64,000 bases of DNA. Origin: Pogonophryne albipinna (lineage: Eukaryota > Chordata > Actinopteri > Perciformes > Artedidraconidae). Under the pieces are notes generated by a model. The model was not told the DNA's origin and made no database searches. It saw nothing but the letters and a program-made list of their open reading frames with translations. Location of the stretch: the NCBI GenBank assembly GCA_028583405.1, contig CM053260.1, forward strand, positions 28,274,239 through 28,338,238, written 5' to 3'. Made by a program: the position numbers and the translations under genes. Below are positions 1 to 58,500 of this stretch, piece after piece. Numbering within the stretch: position 1 is the first letter of the stretch; every line of letters starts with the position of its first letter.

Positions 1-20
1 GTGGCAGCCACCATGGTGAT

Positions 21-60
<40 letters not shown>

Positions 61-83
61 CTGTAGTGGCAGCCACCATGGTG

Positions 84-157
<74 letters not shown>

Positions 158-233
158 CTGTAGTGGCAGCCACCATGGTGATGTGTGTGTGTGTGTGTGT
201 GTGTGTGTACCTGTAGTGGCAGCCACCATGGTG

Positions 234-311
<78 letters not shown>
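1..311 (-). repeat. Minisatellite made of exon-5 end, splice donor and (CA)n
   Basis: Five copies of a unit that reads, on the minus strand, catcaccatggtggctgcc then actacag/gtaca and a (CA)n tract of variable length. Copies start near 1 (truncated by the window edge), 58, 155, 208 and 283. The copy at 283-311 is the real end of angpt exon 5 and differs by one base (gtagtagcag for gtagtggcag on the plus strand). The other copies lie in the downstream intron, and the three complete ones keep an intact donor-like CAG/GTACAC. Confidence 0.92.
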
Positions 312-45907
<45,596 letters not shown>

Positions 45908-46429
45908 AGCGATCTCTTCAAACGTATTAAAGTGTTCTCAGGGCAAGAGGGTCAAGAGAAGCTCATTCACACTCTGACCCCAACTCACTGCATGAAAACA
46001 TCAGGATGTCTCCGCACCTACCGTCAATCCATGAAGGCTGATCTGTTGATTTCAGCAGGTAACACTTTTGCAGAAACAGGAAGCAACACCTGTCCTGTGA
46101 GCGTCTTCCGTTCCTTCCTCAATAATGGTGAAGAATCGCATCAGACGAGGTGATCAACACGTGGGATCCATGTCCTTCTTTTGCTTTTGGATATTAATTT
46201 TCTTCTGTTGTTGGCTTTCTTTTGCTGATGAAGAATAACAGGATGGGTCCACTACCTTTTACCCTGAGCCGGTCTCTCATGATTTACCTTGAAGTTCCCT
46301 AATATCTTTGTAAAAAAATGTGTTTGGAAAAGCTAAGTTGAATTTAAGAGATAAAAATAGAGGTTATGGTTTTTTTTAGGGTTTGGGAATAGTGAATGTC
46401 CAAACTGCCAAGGGGAATGAAAGGAAAGG
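45908..46429 (-). promoter_or_regulatory. Probable angpt 5' UTR and proximal promoter region
   Basis: Directly upstream of the angpt start codon on the minus strand. I could not locate a TATA box or transcription start with confidence. The assignment rests on position only. Confidence 0.4.
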
Positions 46430-46830
46430 AAATCTGTGGGTGGAAACATCCTTCTCTGGTGGCTGCTTGTTCAGAAGTGGCCGAAGAGAAATACTTCTGC
46501 CCCTTCTTATCTGGGGCTGGCTGAAAAAAGGAGGTCTGAGCGAGGGAGGGAAGAGTGGGAGGAGGAGAGGGAGGATTGGAGGGACAGGAGACCTGAGGGA
46601 GGTCTATTAGAGGACCCTCTCTATTTGTAGGCTGAGAGGCAATGAGGGAGGAAGGAAAGAGGGAATAAAAAGTAGCCAGAAAAAGAGAAAAAGAGGGGGA
46701 ATATTAAGGGAGTGTAGAGAGGATAGGTCAAAAATATAAGACAGAGAGATAAGACAACACGCGGAGAAAGAGAGGGCAGAACAAGAAACTAAACTGTTGA
46801 ATGGACATAGAGGAGAGAAATAGATCTAGC
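46430..46830. other. Purine-rich tract upstream of angpt
   Basis: The plus strand is strongly biased to A and G (for example gagggaggaaggaaagaggg). Long stretches have few pyrimidines. It lies 0.5-0.9 kb upstream of the angpt start codon. Confidence 0.7.
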
Positions 46831-49217
46831 TATGGTTTAGTAGATGCAGTAATCTTCTTTCCTAACTGATCTGAAGGAAATCCTGATGCCTTGTATGGTC
46901 ATTTATACTGAGTCAGCAACTGCTCTGTCCTCAAAACAAAGCCACGCTCTGGGGCATCATGGGAGATCAGGCAAGCAGAGGCAAACCATCTAGTCCACAC
47001 AAGTTTGGGTTGAAAAAAATAACATTTGATTCATTTGAGCCACGCACAACTGTGCTACAACTACCATGTCGGTCGGTGACGTCATTGGGCCCAAAAAAAC
47101 TTTTTCCCATTGACTTACACTGGGAAAGATCAGCGAATATTGAAAGTAAGTAAATCAACTACCCAGTACAAGAACTTGAATAGCCTTCATTCAATTAATG
47201 AGGTCCTTAAAGTTGTGAAATGTGCTAAAAGCAGAATCTGGAGATATTTTTCCTCTACATTTATTTGACTAAGTTGGGATGGTCGTGATGCGGATTGGGG
47301 ACGGGGCTAAAGGAAAAGGCCAGTATGCATGATGGGCCAATAGATGCAGAAGATTGCCAGAGGAAGGAACTTCTGGGTATAAATGTTCTCGTTAATTGAG
47401 CAGTCTTGTATTCATAGGGATGAACGCGGCCCCTTCTCCAACGCTGTATCCAGTCCTCTTCATACATCCATGGTTAAAGTCTCTCTCTGTCGCTGCATGC
47501 AGCTTCTCATCTGTCCTGCAGCTCTTCCCTCTACATGGAAGTACACACTAAGATTATTTCCAGACAGATGGCTCGGCCACAGGCTTGTGAAACACTAGCT
47601 CAACATGTGTGGAGAGACGTGAGTTGTCGATTATTGAGGTTTATTTGCACAGCGATAAACTGTTCTGCAGAAGTTGACGGATACAGATAAAAGCAGAGAT
47701 AAGAGACACACTTACACATTCGTGCAAAGAGATAAGAATCCTTAAAAGTGACATTTGAACTCAAAATAAAAAGATATAGGGTGTGTTTCTGCACCCTCCT
47801 CAAAGTAAGAAGAGAAATGGCCGATCTCATCGTCCTACGTATTTATTTTGACATTAGACATCTTATTTTCTGCTGACCTGACCTCGGTCTACTGTTACTG
47901 CTGTGCTGTGGCATACATCATAATTTTGGCGGGGTCGCTCACTTAATGTTGGCCGATTGGTCCTTTGGGGGAGGGCAGAGGGTAACAGCGAGTGGCTTCT
48001 GCCCAAACCGGAGATCATTCTCATGGGAACAGGAGAGGAGGGAGAGTCTGGAGCTCAGAGCTGCGAAACATAGAACTGTTCCAAATGCTCTTATTGCAGG
48101 AATTTTTAAGAGTTATATGTTTGGCTCTCATATCTAGTTAAAAAGTGTCCATCTGATACTCGTTTCTCGATCACAATCCTGACTGAGGCATGAGCCAAAA
48201 TATCTGATTATTAATGAATCTTTTTGTCCTACCCAGATAAGGTTTTATGTCCTCAATTATTTTAATAATTTATTTAGGATGATTTTTTCAAATTTCTAAT
48301 CATAGCCAGACATTTCCTTGATAACTTTTTATTTCAAATCTTTATATTTATTCATCCATGAGAGGTCTCATCCAAATACCAATATGATTCAATCAATTGT
48401 GTTCCTTACAGGTCTAAAAGTTGGATGGATAGCATCACAGTTTGATAGTTGTGTCTTGAGTATATGAGCTTCAAGGTTCAAGGCTTTTATTAGTCATACG
48501 TGCATAGCTACAGTGTAGTTATGACGATGAAAATGTTAGGTAACAGGCTCCTCCAACAGTGCAACACAATACAACAGCTAAACAGTGCAAGTAAATAGTA
48601 AATACTGAGAAAGCTGAGATTCCCGACAAGTTTTCATAAACTGACGATCAATATACAGTCTCAATACCCCAAAAATGTCGGAGCATTATGAAATGTCATC
48701 GTCCTAAGATGCCAAAGAAGATTAGGACGAAATGTTCGGGGATGCTTCTGTGCCATCCAGTTCTGTGTGCTGGTGGCGACTATAATTTCTTCTATTGGGC
48801 AGATATCAGGAGCAACAGGAGGGCGCAGGAGTCATGAACCAGCCCTTCGCTCTGTGGGAACGCACGTACGGATGAGGATGTGTCTTTTTTATTGCAGGAT
48901 TTGATTTCAGCTATGTCTGTTTTTCTTTTTGGCCCTTTCTAAACACAACATGGTCTGGTTGTTGTTTTTTTTGGTAACATGACGACTGGTTTTATTACTG
49001 TATTATATTAATAAGTCTAAAAGGGTAATTTCTCCAAAGATATCAATTTCCGGTGACCATCAGGATGTTTGATGTTGGTCTGAAATAAGTTTGATTTGTT
49101 TCCTATGAAATCTTGCATCATGCATTCACTGTGTTTTGATTTTCTCTTTACTATCTCTAGTTTGTACATATCTTAAAGTATTTAAGTTAGTTAGCAAAAT
49201 GGTTTCTCTTCCATCTG
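46831..49217. other. Intergenic, mostly unannotated
   Basis: Around 48480-48610 the sequence (ttcaaggcttttattagtca, acagtgcaagtaaatagtaa) looks like an antisense LINE 3' end. Near 47070-47120 ttttcccattgacttacact is a scattered fish repeat motif. No gene recognised. Confidence 0.45.
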
Positions 49218-49221
49218 TTAA

Positions 49222-49505
49222 AGGTGGGGTAGGTAATTCACTTCAGAAACACTTTTTGTTATATTCCATGGAATGCTCGTAACATCCCGATAGCAATGAA
49301 TACATTAAATGCTTTGACAATAAAAATATACAAATATTTCATCTGTGGAAGCCGTGGAAGCCGTGGCACTGTAAAAACCAAGTCCAATTATCTGCCTTGG
49401 CCCTCGGCAGATACATGGATGGCCTACCTGCCTGTCAGTTGAGGTTGTGTACTTTCAAATTCTAGCTTACTCAAGCTGGTTTCTCCTTTCTTACCTACCC
49501 TACCT
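49222..49505. mobile_element. MITE with TTAA target site
   Basis: The ends are aggtggggtaggtaa on the left and ttacctaccctacct on the right (inverted, one mismatch). It is flanked by TTAA at 49218-49221 and 49506-49509. 284 bp, non-coding. TTAA duplication is typical of piggyBac-like and Kolobok-like elements. Confidence 0.8.
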
Positions 49506-49509
49506 TTAA

Positions 49510-52500
49510 GCCAGGAATATAGGAAGCAAAAAGCAAGACATGACAGCAAGTAAATTAGATATGAAAGAAAATAGGGTGAGGAAGAAACAGATAAATAAGG
49601 ACAGTGGAGAGAAGAGTTTTGTAGTGAGCGACAGAAACAGACAAACAGAAGGATTTCTTGTCTTAAGGTTTCACATGACGGAGTCATTATGAGGAAATAA
49701 CCACCTTGGGTCTAATAAAGTCTAACAAAAATCTGCGGAATCTATTATTTCCATAGAAAGAAGAGTAAGGCCAAAATGTGGTTGTGTATGTATGTTTTCT
49801 GAAATGATAAACTCTTCTGTTATTTTCATTATCGCCGGTACGATGTCTTTGTCAAATTGGTTGAATATTAATAGAAGTTAAGAAAGATGATGCCGTTTGT
49901 ATGCAGGCATCTTAAGCATCAGTGCTTTTAGATTTATTTGTTGGTGAAGAGACTAGGTCAACACTTAGATTTACCTCAGATTGAACCTTAACCTGAAGCT
50001 TAAAATCTATAATGACCTTTCATGGTAGTCCTGATTTTGGGATTGTTGGGGGTATGATTAAATGCAAGTTAAATTAAAAAGACCCAAATAATGGGCGCCA
50101 TCGTGTTTCTCTACACACACACAACACATGCCCACCTGATTTGACATCACTTAATGGCATGTAAACTGAATACCATAAATAGGAGTAAAATCATGAATAA
50201 TGCCGACTACAAAATGAGAATTTAGTGTCTAAACCTAAATAAACATGGTCTATCTATACGCCATTTAAGCTAAAAGTATCAAGAATAGTCTATCAAATAT
50301 GTCTGTGATTGTCTCAGCATTAAAAACATGTAAAAAATGCGCCAGTGAAACAAGAATCAAGCAGCAGGTGTGTGTGTGTGTGTGTGTTTGGCAGACATAA
50401 GAAAAGGATGCTTTACTGTGTTTGATGTTACATGTCTGCTCATAGCAAGATGTAACGAGTAAAAACGTTTTGAGGGGATTTGTGTGTACAAGTAAACACC
50501 TTTGCAGTTTGCAGCTGAATTTGAGTTATTATGACAAAACATGATTTTACTGCTTTAGATCTTCTGTTCATAGTAATAACACATTTGTACACCCAATTTG
50601 TATGACAACAGATTTGAGGGGGACATTTTTCACAGCTTATAAAGTGTAATACATAATTAAACGTGTCTTTTTACTCCATGAAACAGTCAGATGTCAGGGC
50701 CTCTATGACACGTGAGCATTTGAATATGAAGCACTGTATGACACACTTAGCGTCCAGGATGTGGAATAATGTGTGAACCTGATAGCACGGCGCTGCTGTG
50801 ATGGACGAGGTCACGACCCTCCTCACACTTTGTAATTCTCAACACCTGCAAAAACACATGATGGGATGTAACCTGAGGAGCTTTGTGCTCATTCATGAAA
50901 ACAGAGGGAGGTTTTTCTGAGTGTACATACAGATGAAGGGATGACAGGATGAACCCTGCTCAGCTAAATGCATCAATTCAGTGTTGATGGATAGAGAAGA
51001 CGAAGGAGTAGTTATCTTTAATTAGTGCATGGAAGAAATATCCATACAAAGGTATTTTGAAAACTGGGTGAGAAGGAATTAAATTATAGCACATTTTTCC
51101 AGCTATTCTGGTTTGGTGTTTATCAATAAACCAATTAGAGCTCTGTGTATCTACCTGTTGGGCTATACATTCATAAAATATTGCAAAAAGGAGAGTTCAT
51201 ACAAGTGAAGATGACATCAACGCAGCTGTGCAGGTTGTTGCAAGTAATCTTACACTTCTTTCAAACAGAGGATATGCATGACGCAGTGTATTTAATACAT
51301 GTTTGACGGATCATTTGCGAGGCAGCTGTCCCTCTGCTCCAGTCTGCAGCTTTGTCCCCAAAAAGTCAATGGTGCATCTGTGGATAACAATAAATGGCAT
51401 TGTGTAATTAACAATTAAGTTTCGACCAAATTTGGTACAAATGTAACTTAGTTTGTACCAGTAGCTCTGTTTGTCTATGTTGTGTTTCCTATCTATAAGA
51501 TTGGAAGTGCTTTAGCTTGACATGTTAAAGTCAATCAATCATTTAAGTTGAACTTTACCGACGTTATAGATAAGAAGAGATTGAAGACATAATGTCTCAT
51601 TTGAAGCATCTCAAAGATGAACTGAGCAGCACTTTAAAGGCTTTAAACAGACGACTGGAGAATTTATGGCTCCAAATCCTTCTTTCTGACAGAGTCATGA
51701 CTTTCATTCAGCTTCAATGATCCCTCGAAACTTGTGTTGCTAGATAAAATGTGTCAAAACTTACAAATATTATAAATAACAAATAAACTTAATTCAGCAC
51801 ATTAGCAGCTTCGTTTCACACAGATGTTTTTTCATTTTTAACAAGGTGATGTAAAACAATTATTTAAGAAAAATGCTGTGATTTAATGTCAGTAAACGCA
51901 TCAAGAAAGGTGCCGAAGTAACTACACAATGATACAGAGTAGTAAAAAGCAGTGATACGTACATGTCAGGTCTTTGCACGAGATGACAAGCAAAACGTTT
52001 TTTGAATACATTTCTAACAAATGGTAACATCAACCCTCTTAGTTGCCACATCTAGGCACAAATATGGCAGCAACTTTATTATTTAAACAACACACCATTA
52101 TTAGGTGCTGAAGACCGCTTGGTGACTTCTGATTTATGTACGTCAGTGAGAACAGGAGCTCAAAAACAATAGGCCAACGTTTTTAACTCAAACAAATATG
52201 CCAATGATACGAAATATTCCATCTTAGGTCAAATTGCTTTGTCGCTATTTTGTCTCCTGGTGCACATATGCATCTTTGCATCTTTGTGTTGACTTTCAAG
52301 GTTATTTCCCATCATGACAAATCTCTTTTGCGTCCGGTGTGAAGCACCATTAATGTAGCAGAAGAATAAAAGGCACTAAGATATCTAACACATGTGTCCA
52401 AAAACCTCTCCAGAAATGCACTTAACATTACAAACTGAATCATTTAGGAATATTTATTTAGGGTTTTTGTTCTGTTAAGGTCTGCAGAGGCCTACATTCT

Positions 52501-55300
52501 AAGTTTTTCAACACATTTCTGGCTCAAACATGGGCTGAAGAGGTCAGGCTTTTTCTGTGTTTCATAACTAAATAGTAATGTTATATTTAATGAAAGAGTC
52601 TAATACTTTATGTGCTGTATCATGTAAACTGAACTCCTAGTCAAGAGTCTCTGTCCAAAGTAAGATGAAGAAAGGAATGCTTTCAGGGAGGGAGTAACAA
52701 CATATCATTACTTTAAAGAAGAGCTTTTACTGCAGATGTATCTTCAAATGGACCACAGAGCACGGTGTTAATGGAGGGAGATTTCCCACCATTAGTAATG
52801 ATCATGTTTATATTGTACTATCTGCTTCATTCTGACTATATAACAAAAGTAATTCAAAACCTGATAAGAGGCGCTATGAAGATTAACAAGGTCACTCAGC
52901 TAATTAATGGCATTGAAAAGGAAGTTTAATCTACCTACTTTAGAGTCATTTCTGACATGATAAGAGTCAAAATGCAGGATTATTTATTTTTAAAAGGATG
53001 GCTCCCATTATTAATCAGTGGCAGAGCATCTTTCCTTGTTAAGGGCAGTGGGGGGCTAGTTTTAGATCAGGAGGACGTCCTGCAGCCGGCTCTTACTGAC
53101 AGGCTTTTAAATCCTTAAACAAACAGTCTCCAGCTCCCCTCACTGCAGGGTAACATTAACCCTCATCAATCAAACTTCAACATACAGCGGCTTTGCTCTT
53201 CAATGCAACAGGTTCGTAACTACTGTACTTCACATGCTGAATCCTCCACAGTAGAGTAAGACCTGTCACAGACTCCTTAATTCTTTAGTCATGGTTCACT
53301 TAGGCAATAGATAAAGCTGGAGGCAACACTTGCTCATGCTTGTATGTATTTACGAGTCCCTCATTATGAAATCATCCTTCTGGTTTTCTATCTGTCCATC
53401 AACATAAATCATGTGTAAGTGTCGAGGCAATTTGTCAAAGCTTTAAGGTGGGAGCGAACCACACTGGTTATGTTCATCTTGGACCAGCGAACTTCCCAGT
53501 GAAAGAAAACGTGTAAACTATGGGAAAACACAAGGCGCTATATCCATGTAGAGGTGCTGAATTAAAAAATGTTGTGATGTACAAGTCTTTTTATTTTGTA
53601 TTTGATGTTTGCTTTGCTGAACACATTTTTATCAGCTCATTTCTAAGGGTACTTCTTGTTAAAAGTAAAGACTGTAAACCTAAGGCCAACATTTGCAACT
53701 GGTCAAAAATATTCTTAATTGGTAAACTAATTAATGATAACCATTGCCATATAAACTCCTCGGCCCCAGCACTCTCACTCAAATTGAGTAAGGTCAATAA
53801 CGGGCAAGAATTTCAGTAAGTTTCCATTCAAGTGGGATGGCATCACCCCTCAAATCACATTCTGTCTTACTGTATGTATCGATTCTTTCTTGAGTTTGGT
53901 ATTTACTTGATTGAACTGGTTCAAGGGAAAAGCCACAGCCTGGCACTCACCACATGACACACAAATATTTTTGACAAAGAGAATGACACACAGTTTCTCA
54001 GAATACCTCTGCCTGTGGTATAAACAATCAGATCATCATCTCGTGATGCATCTTGATGTATCTAATGTTATTGCCAAGTGATATCAGGTATAACAGCATG
54101 GCATCTACACCCAAACAAACACAAAACTACACGACAACAATCACACGTTGCTTTCCTCTTTAATGTTTCAGGTATGTCAATTGAGCCCAGACTTTAGCTC
54201 AATCAACCTGTTTTCCCAACAACAGGTTGTTAATAACTGATAAATCACAGTGAGTCACAGCCAGAGAAACTACTCTGCATGTGAGGTTGGTTCTTGGATT
54301 TTCTCTACAGAACATAAACAATGTCTTATCTCTTTTTTCAGTCCAGATTGGCTGGCAGTCCCACCGGTCCTGAACACACTCATAAACCATAAACTCACAA
54401 TCAGCCATTGTTCCATGTTTCACTTGGAGCAGATGACAATTGCTATCAGACTCCAAACCGACGGCTTCAGCCAAAACACATTAGGGTTCTTTGAAATGAG
54501 GCGAGGGTCCCTTCTAGTCACACAGAGAGGACCTTCGGGTTGTAAAGTATGGCCTTAAATTGCAAGTTTCAACACAAACAACACAATGTGACGGTGTGTG
54601 GAGGTCAGTGGGAGGACTCACACTTCTTAACACAGTTGTACCTGCTTCACACTGACACACTGTGATGTTGAACACCGGGGTTGGAAGAGGAGGTGATTTC
54701 CCCAACCAGTCGTGTAATCCGACAAATTGTCTTTCTTGTTGTAAAAGCTTTCTAGTATCTCACCCTTTGACTCAATGTCATTTTAGGCCAAACACACATT
54801 CAGCAATGTGTTCTGAGGGTATTATTCTTAATATAAATAAAAATACTTCTTTCAATCTTTGAGCTTTTCCAGGGTGGCTAATAACGTTTTTCTGTAGTGT
54901 GTCAGCTCAGAACATATAGGTTTGTTTGTTTTGTTAAACCAACCGCACATGCTACAAAATGATTAATTGACTTAAAAATGATCGAATTGATTCCGGGTTA
55001 TGATTACTACTATAATTTTCTACTTACCAATGTAATCGTTAAAAACAGCTTCTGGTTAAAAAAGTCCCCAACTTCTCCTTCACAGATAAAAACAAAACAT
55101 GAGTCATTTTATTACCCTGTGAATTATTTTTACATTAGGGACCAATCAGATTTCTGATGATGATTTTCTTAATCAACCAAATGAGGAATGATACAAAAAA
55201 TATCTATTTGAAGTTTCTGAAATGTTTATTCGAAGTTTCTGACATGTTGTGTTTATGTCAGGGACTTCCTGATAATCCAAAGTGTATTTGTCTGTGTCTC
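49510..55300. other. Intergenic, unannotated
   Basis: About 5.8 kb of AT-rich sequence between angpt and receptor A. Open frames here are short and without family resemblance. Confidence 0.5.
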
Positions 55301-55339
55301 TCTTTCTCACAACTTGTTTCCTGTGTACTGTGAAAGCTA

Positions 55340-55528
55340 CATATAATGAGGAAGGAGCTTTGATTACTGAGCGGAAGAAAAAGGGAGAAGTGCAGAGAGA
55401 AAGCTGGGGGTAGAAAGATTTAAGGTAAGGCACGACAGTAATTGGAAAACATAACACTCATACCGAACTTTAGAGACGGACCAGTTTAATAATCTGACCT
55501 CAGGATCTCAGCATCGGACAGCAGCACC
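55340..55528 (+). promoter_or_regulatory. Receptor A promoter and 5' UTR region
   Basis: Contains ataatgaggaaggagc near 55343-55358, an ETS/PU.1-like core of the kind found in myeloid promoters. The segment just before the ATG (cctcaggatctcagcatcgg) resembles the same position in receptor B (actgaggatttcagcgtcca), so the 5' UTR was duplicated with the gene. Transcription start not determined. Confidence 0.4.
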
Positions 55529-55568
55529 ATGAAGAGGTTTCTGCTGCTCTTCCTCTCACTGATGACAG
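55529..55568 (+). CDS. Receptor A exon 1: signal peptide
   Basis: ATG at 55529. Encodes MKRFLLLFLSLMT plus a split Gly codon, a short hydrophobic signal peptide. Donor gtaaaa. 40 nt, ending in phase 1. The sequence closely matches receptor B exon 1. Confidence 0.88.
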
Positions 55569-58500
55569 GTAAAAAAGATTACTTATACCCGATTGCTGAT
55601 TTGGATAAAATAAACAGTTTTGAAGATATTCTACATCAAGTTTGAGCTAATTGTTTTTATTTTATTGATCATAAATAGATCATATTTGTCAATATAAGTA
55701 AAATACTACAGCATTAAATGATGCTACTGTATTCATGTGTGTATGCATTATATTAATACACACTATAAATAACGTTTTTATTTATTTCATTCAAGAATTG
55801 CCAGTTCTGCACAACCCTCACAATATGTTGACATTTGTACACAAGCTACCTCTCATCCACTTTACATAACAATACTAGTTTATTTTGAATGTTATCGTAT
55901 TATTCAAAGTACTTTGCAATAGTATACTGTACGTCATATCTTTGTATATCAATATTTCATGTAAACATTTTTTTAGATCTGTGATTTACGAATTAATCCT
56001 CAAAGTGTGTCCTTTTAGTTTGAGAATCTGACATGAACGTTTCTCTCTCTCTCTACAGGCTGTGAGGCCTCTAAGGTGAAGGGATGCAGAGGTGGATGGG
56101 TTAATTTTACCCGCGGATACCCTAAAAATAAAATATATGCACGTATTAATGTAGAACGGTATAATGACCATGAAAATCAAAAAATAATTGAAACCACTGA
56201 AAAAAACATGTGGATAAGCAATGGCACATTTTCCGTGTACCATGATATAAATAGTAGCAATCTCAGGGTGGGCATCAAACAAATTCAACGTGAAGGCAAA
56301 TATAAGTTAAAATTTAGACTTAACTCCAAAGACAACAAAGAAGTGGAATTGAAATTAGGTAAGAAATGCTCCATCTCCATCTTGAGTCTCTCTTGTCCTT
56401 TGATGAAGCACTCTGTAACCACACCCTCAACAAACTATGTATAAAGCATGCAAACAAAAAGTTATCAACTGCAAACCAAGTCAGAGAAAACGGAAATCAG
56501 TTTGATATGAAGCACACGTTAACGGACAGATTTCATGTTTAACTTTTCTTTTTTTTTGCAGATAACCGCTGCCAGAAACCATTAAATAAAACTGCGTACA
56601 AAACAGATACAATCATAATCAAATGTGATAAAGAAAACAAAGACGACTCGAGAGTCAAGTTTTTCTGCAAAGAGAACGGTTCAATCTGTGTGGATATTTT
56701 ATCAACAAAATCTGCTGAAACAAAGTCAAATGGGACGTTCATTCTCACAGAAACAGAGAGTGGCTTCACTGTGTCCATCAGTAATGTGTCCCCACAGCAC
56801 GCTGGAGTCTACTGGTGTGAAGTGGAATCAACTGAAGGAAGTTACAGAGCTGCTCTCAGGAAAATACAACTGGAGGTGAAAGGTGAGAAACTGAATATCT
56901 GAGATTAATATTATAGGTGTCTCTGATATAAATTGTTAAATACAGTCCATGCTGTCTGTCTGTCTACATCAAAAACTTCACTAGGTCTGCAACTATTGGA
57001 CTTAAATGTACCTACACGTTAATATGAAGTAGAAAATTGATGGCTCCCAAATAACAAAGACTTTCATTAATATATGATCATATGATACACTTTTTTTTAT
57101 ATTTGAATGATTTTTTTCTTCCATTTTGCATAATTGTATTTCTCGTTTTCCATGATTTGCAACCTTATAATCTGAGTCTACTTATCAATTTTGTCGTGCA
57201 TCCAGAATTATTGACAACCTCTAGTACATCATCAACATCCCGTCATCCAACCACTTTGTCACCTGCTGCTTCCTCTACTGCTTCCTCTACTGCTTCATCT
57301 ACTGCTTCACCTACTGCTTCCTCTACTGCTTCCTCTACTGTGTCAAAAACCCAGTCCAACTCTGCACAGAAAGATGTTGAGAAAACTACTTTTTGTTGTA
57401 TGAAACATACTGCAGCCATTGCAGGAGGAAGATTATGTTATTAAATGATGTTATTAGAAATGAAACCTTCCCACTAAATGTTATATCACAGACTTGATGG
57501 GAGTTGATGTTATTTAAAATAAGCTACATGGGTTTTGTCTTCTGCAGGTGTCTCTTGGATTCCTATAGTCGCCGCTGTGGTCTGTGCGGCTCTGCTGGGG
57601 CTTCTGCTATTTTTGGTCTTCAGATACAAGCGTAAGAGATTTCTGATTTTGTATTCACTGGAAGTAGGTGGGCTGGCACACAGTTATTAGATTTATCAAT
57701 TCATCAATAAATGTAATTATAATAATAAAAGTAATGGGGGTAGGGGCTGGGGGGATTTAGAATAAACACATTAGGGGTACGTTTTAGAAAATACAGTACT
57801 TCTGTAATATATTGAACCAGGGAAATGTGAATAAGTATGGCAAATGTCTGTTTTAACAGCAAAAGAAATATATTCAACCACTTTTATCAATTTCTCTGAC
57901 AGATTCATGTTGTTCAAAAAACAAAAGAATTGGAGAAGCACATAACGTGGAGGTAAGGGTCCATATTTGTGTAAAATGTGTGTGTGTGTGTGTGTGTTAG
58001 ATTTAATTGGCCAACAGTTGGGAGTTTCCGAAATAATATTTCCATGATGATGATTTCCAGTTTGTCACCAACAGCCTTGTTCTTTCACAATAAGAGTCTA
58101 CAGCCATGCTAGCATACCAACTTATGCTCAACTGTGCCTTGAACTAAATCATTTCCTAATATGTGTCTGAAAAGGGACTTAAAAGGAGTTTAAGCATCAA
58201 CAAAGTTACCTTTATAGGGATAAACAACGATCTGCTCACAAAATCATATTAAATAATTACAGTCATTCCAACAGCTCTGTTCTTGAGCTAAATGCTAATG
58301 TTAGCTATAACTTCTGCCTACTGGTGAGTGCTTCATTATGAGGATGATTATAAAATATCCTTGCTGTTTCTCACTCTGCTGTGGAAGGATCGTGCCTATG
58401 ACGAGATCCAGGAGCGCCCCCTGGTGACAGGTCCAGGAACTGCACTTCAGTCACTTTATGTCACTGCCAACGCTCCCACAAACCCCTCTGTCTCGCCATA

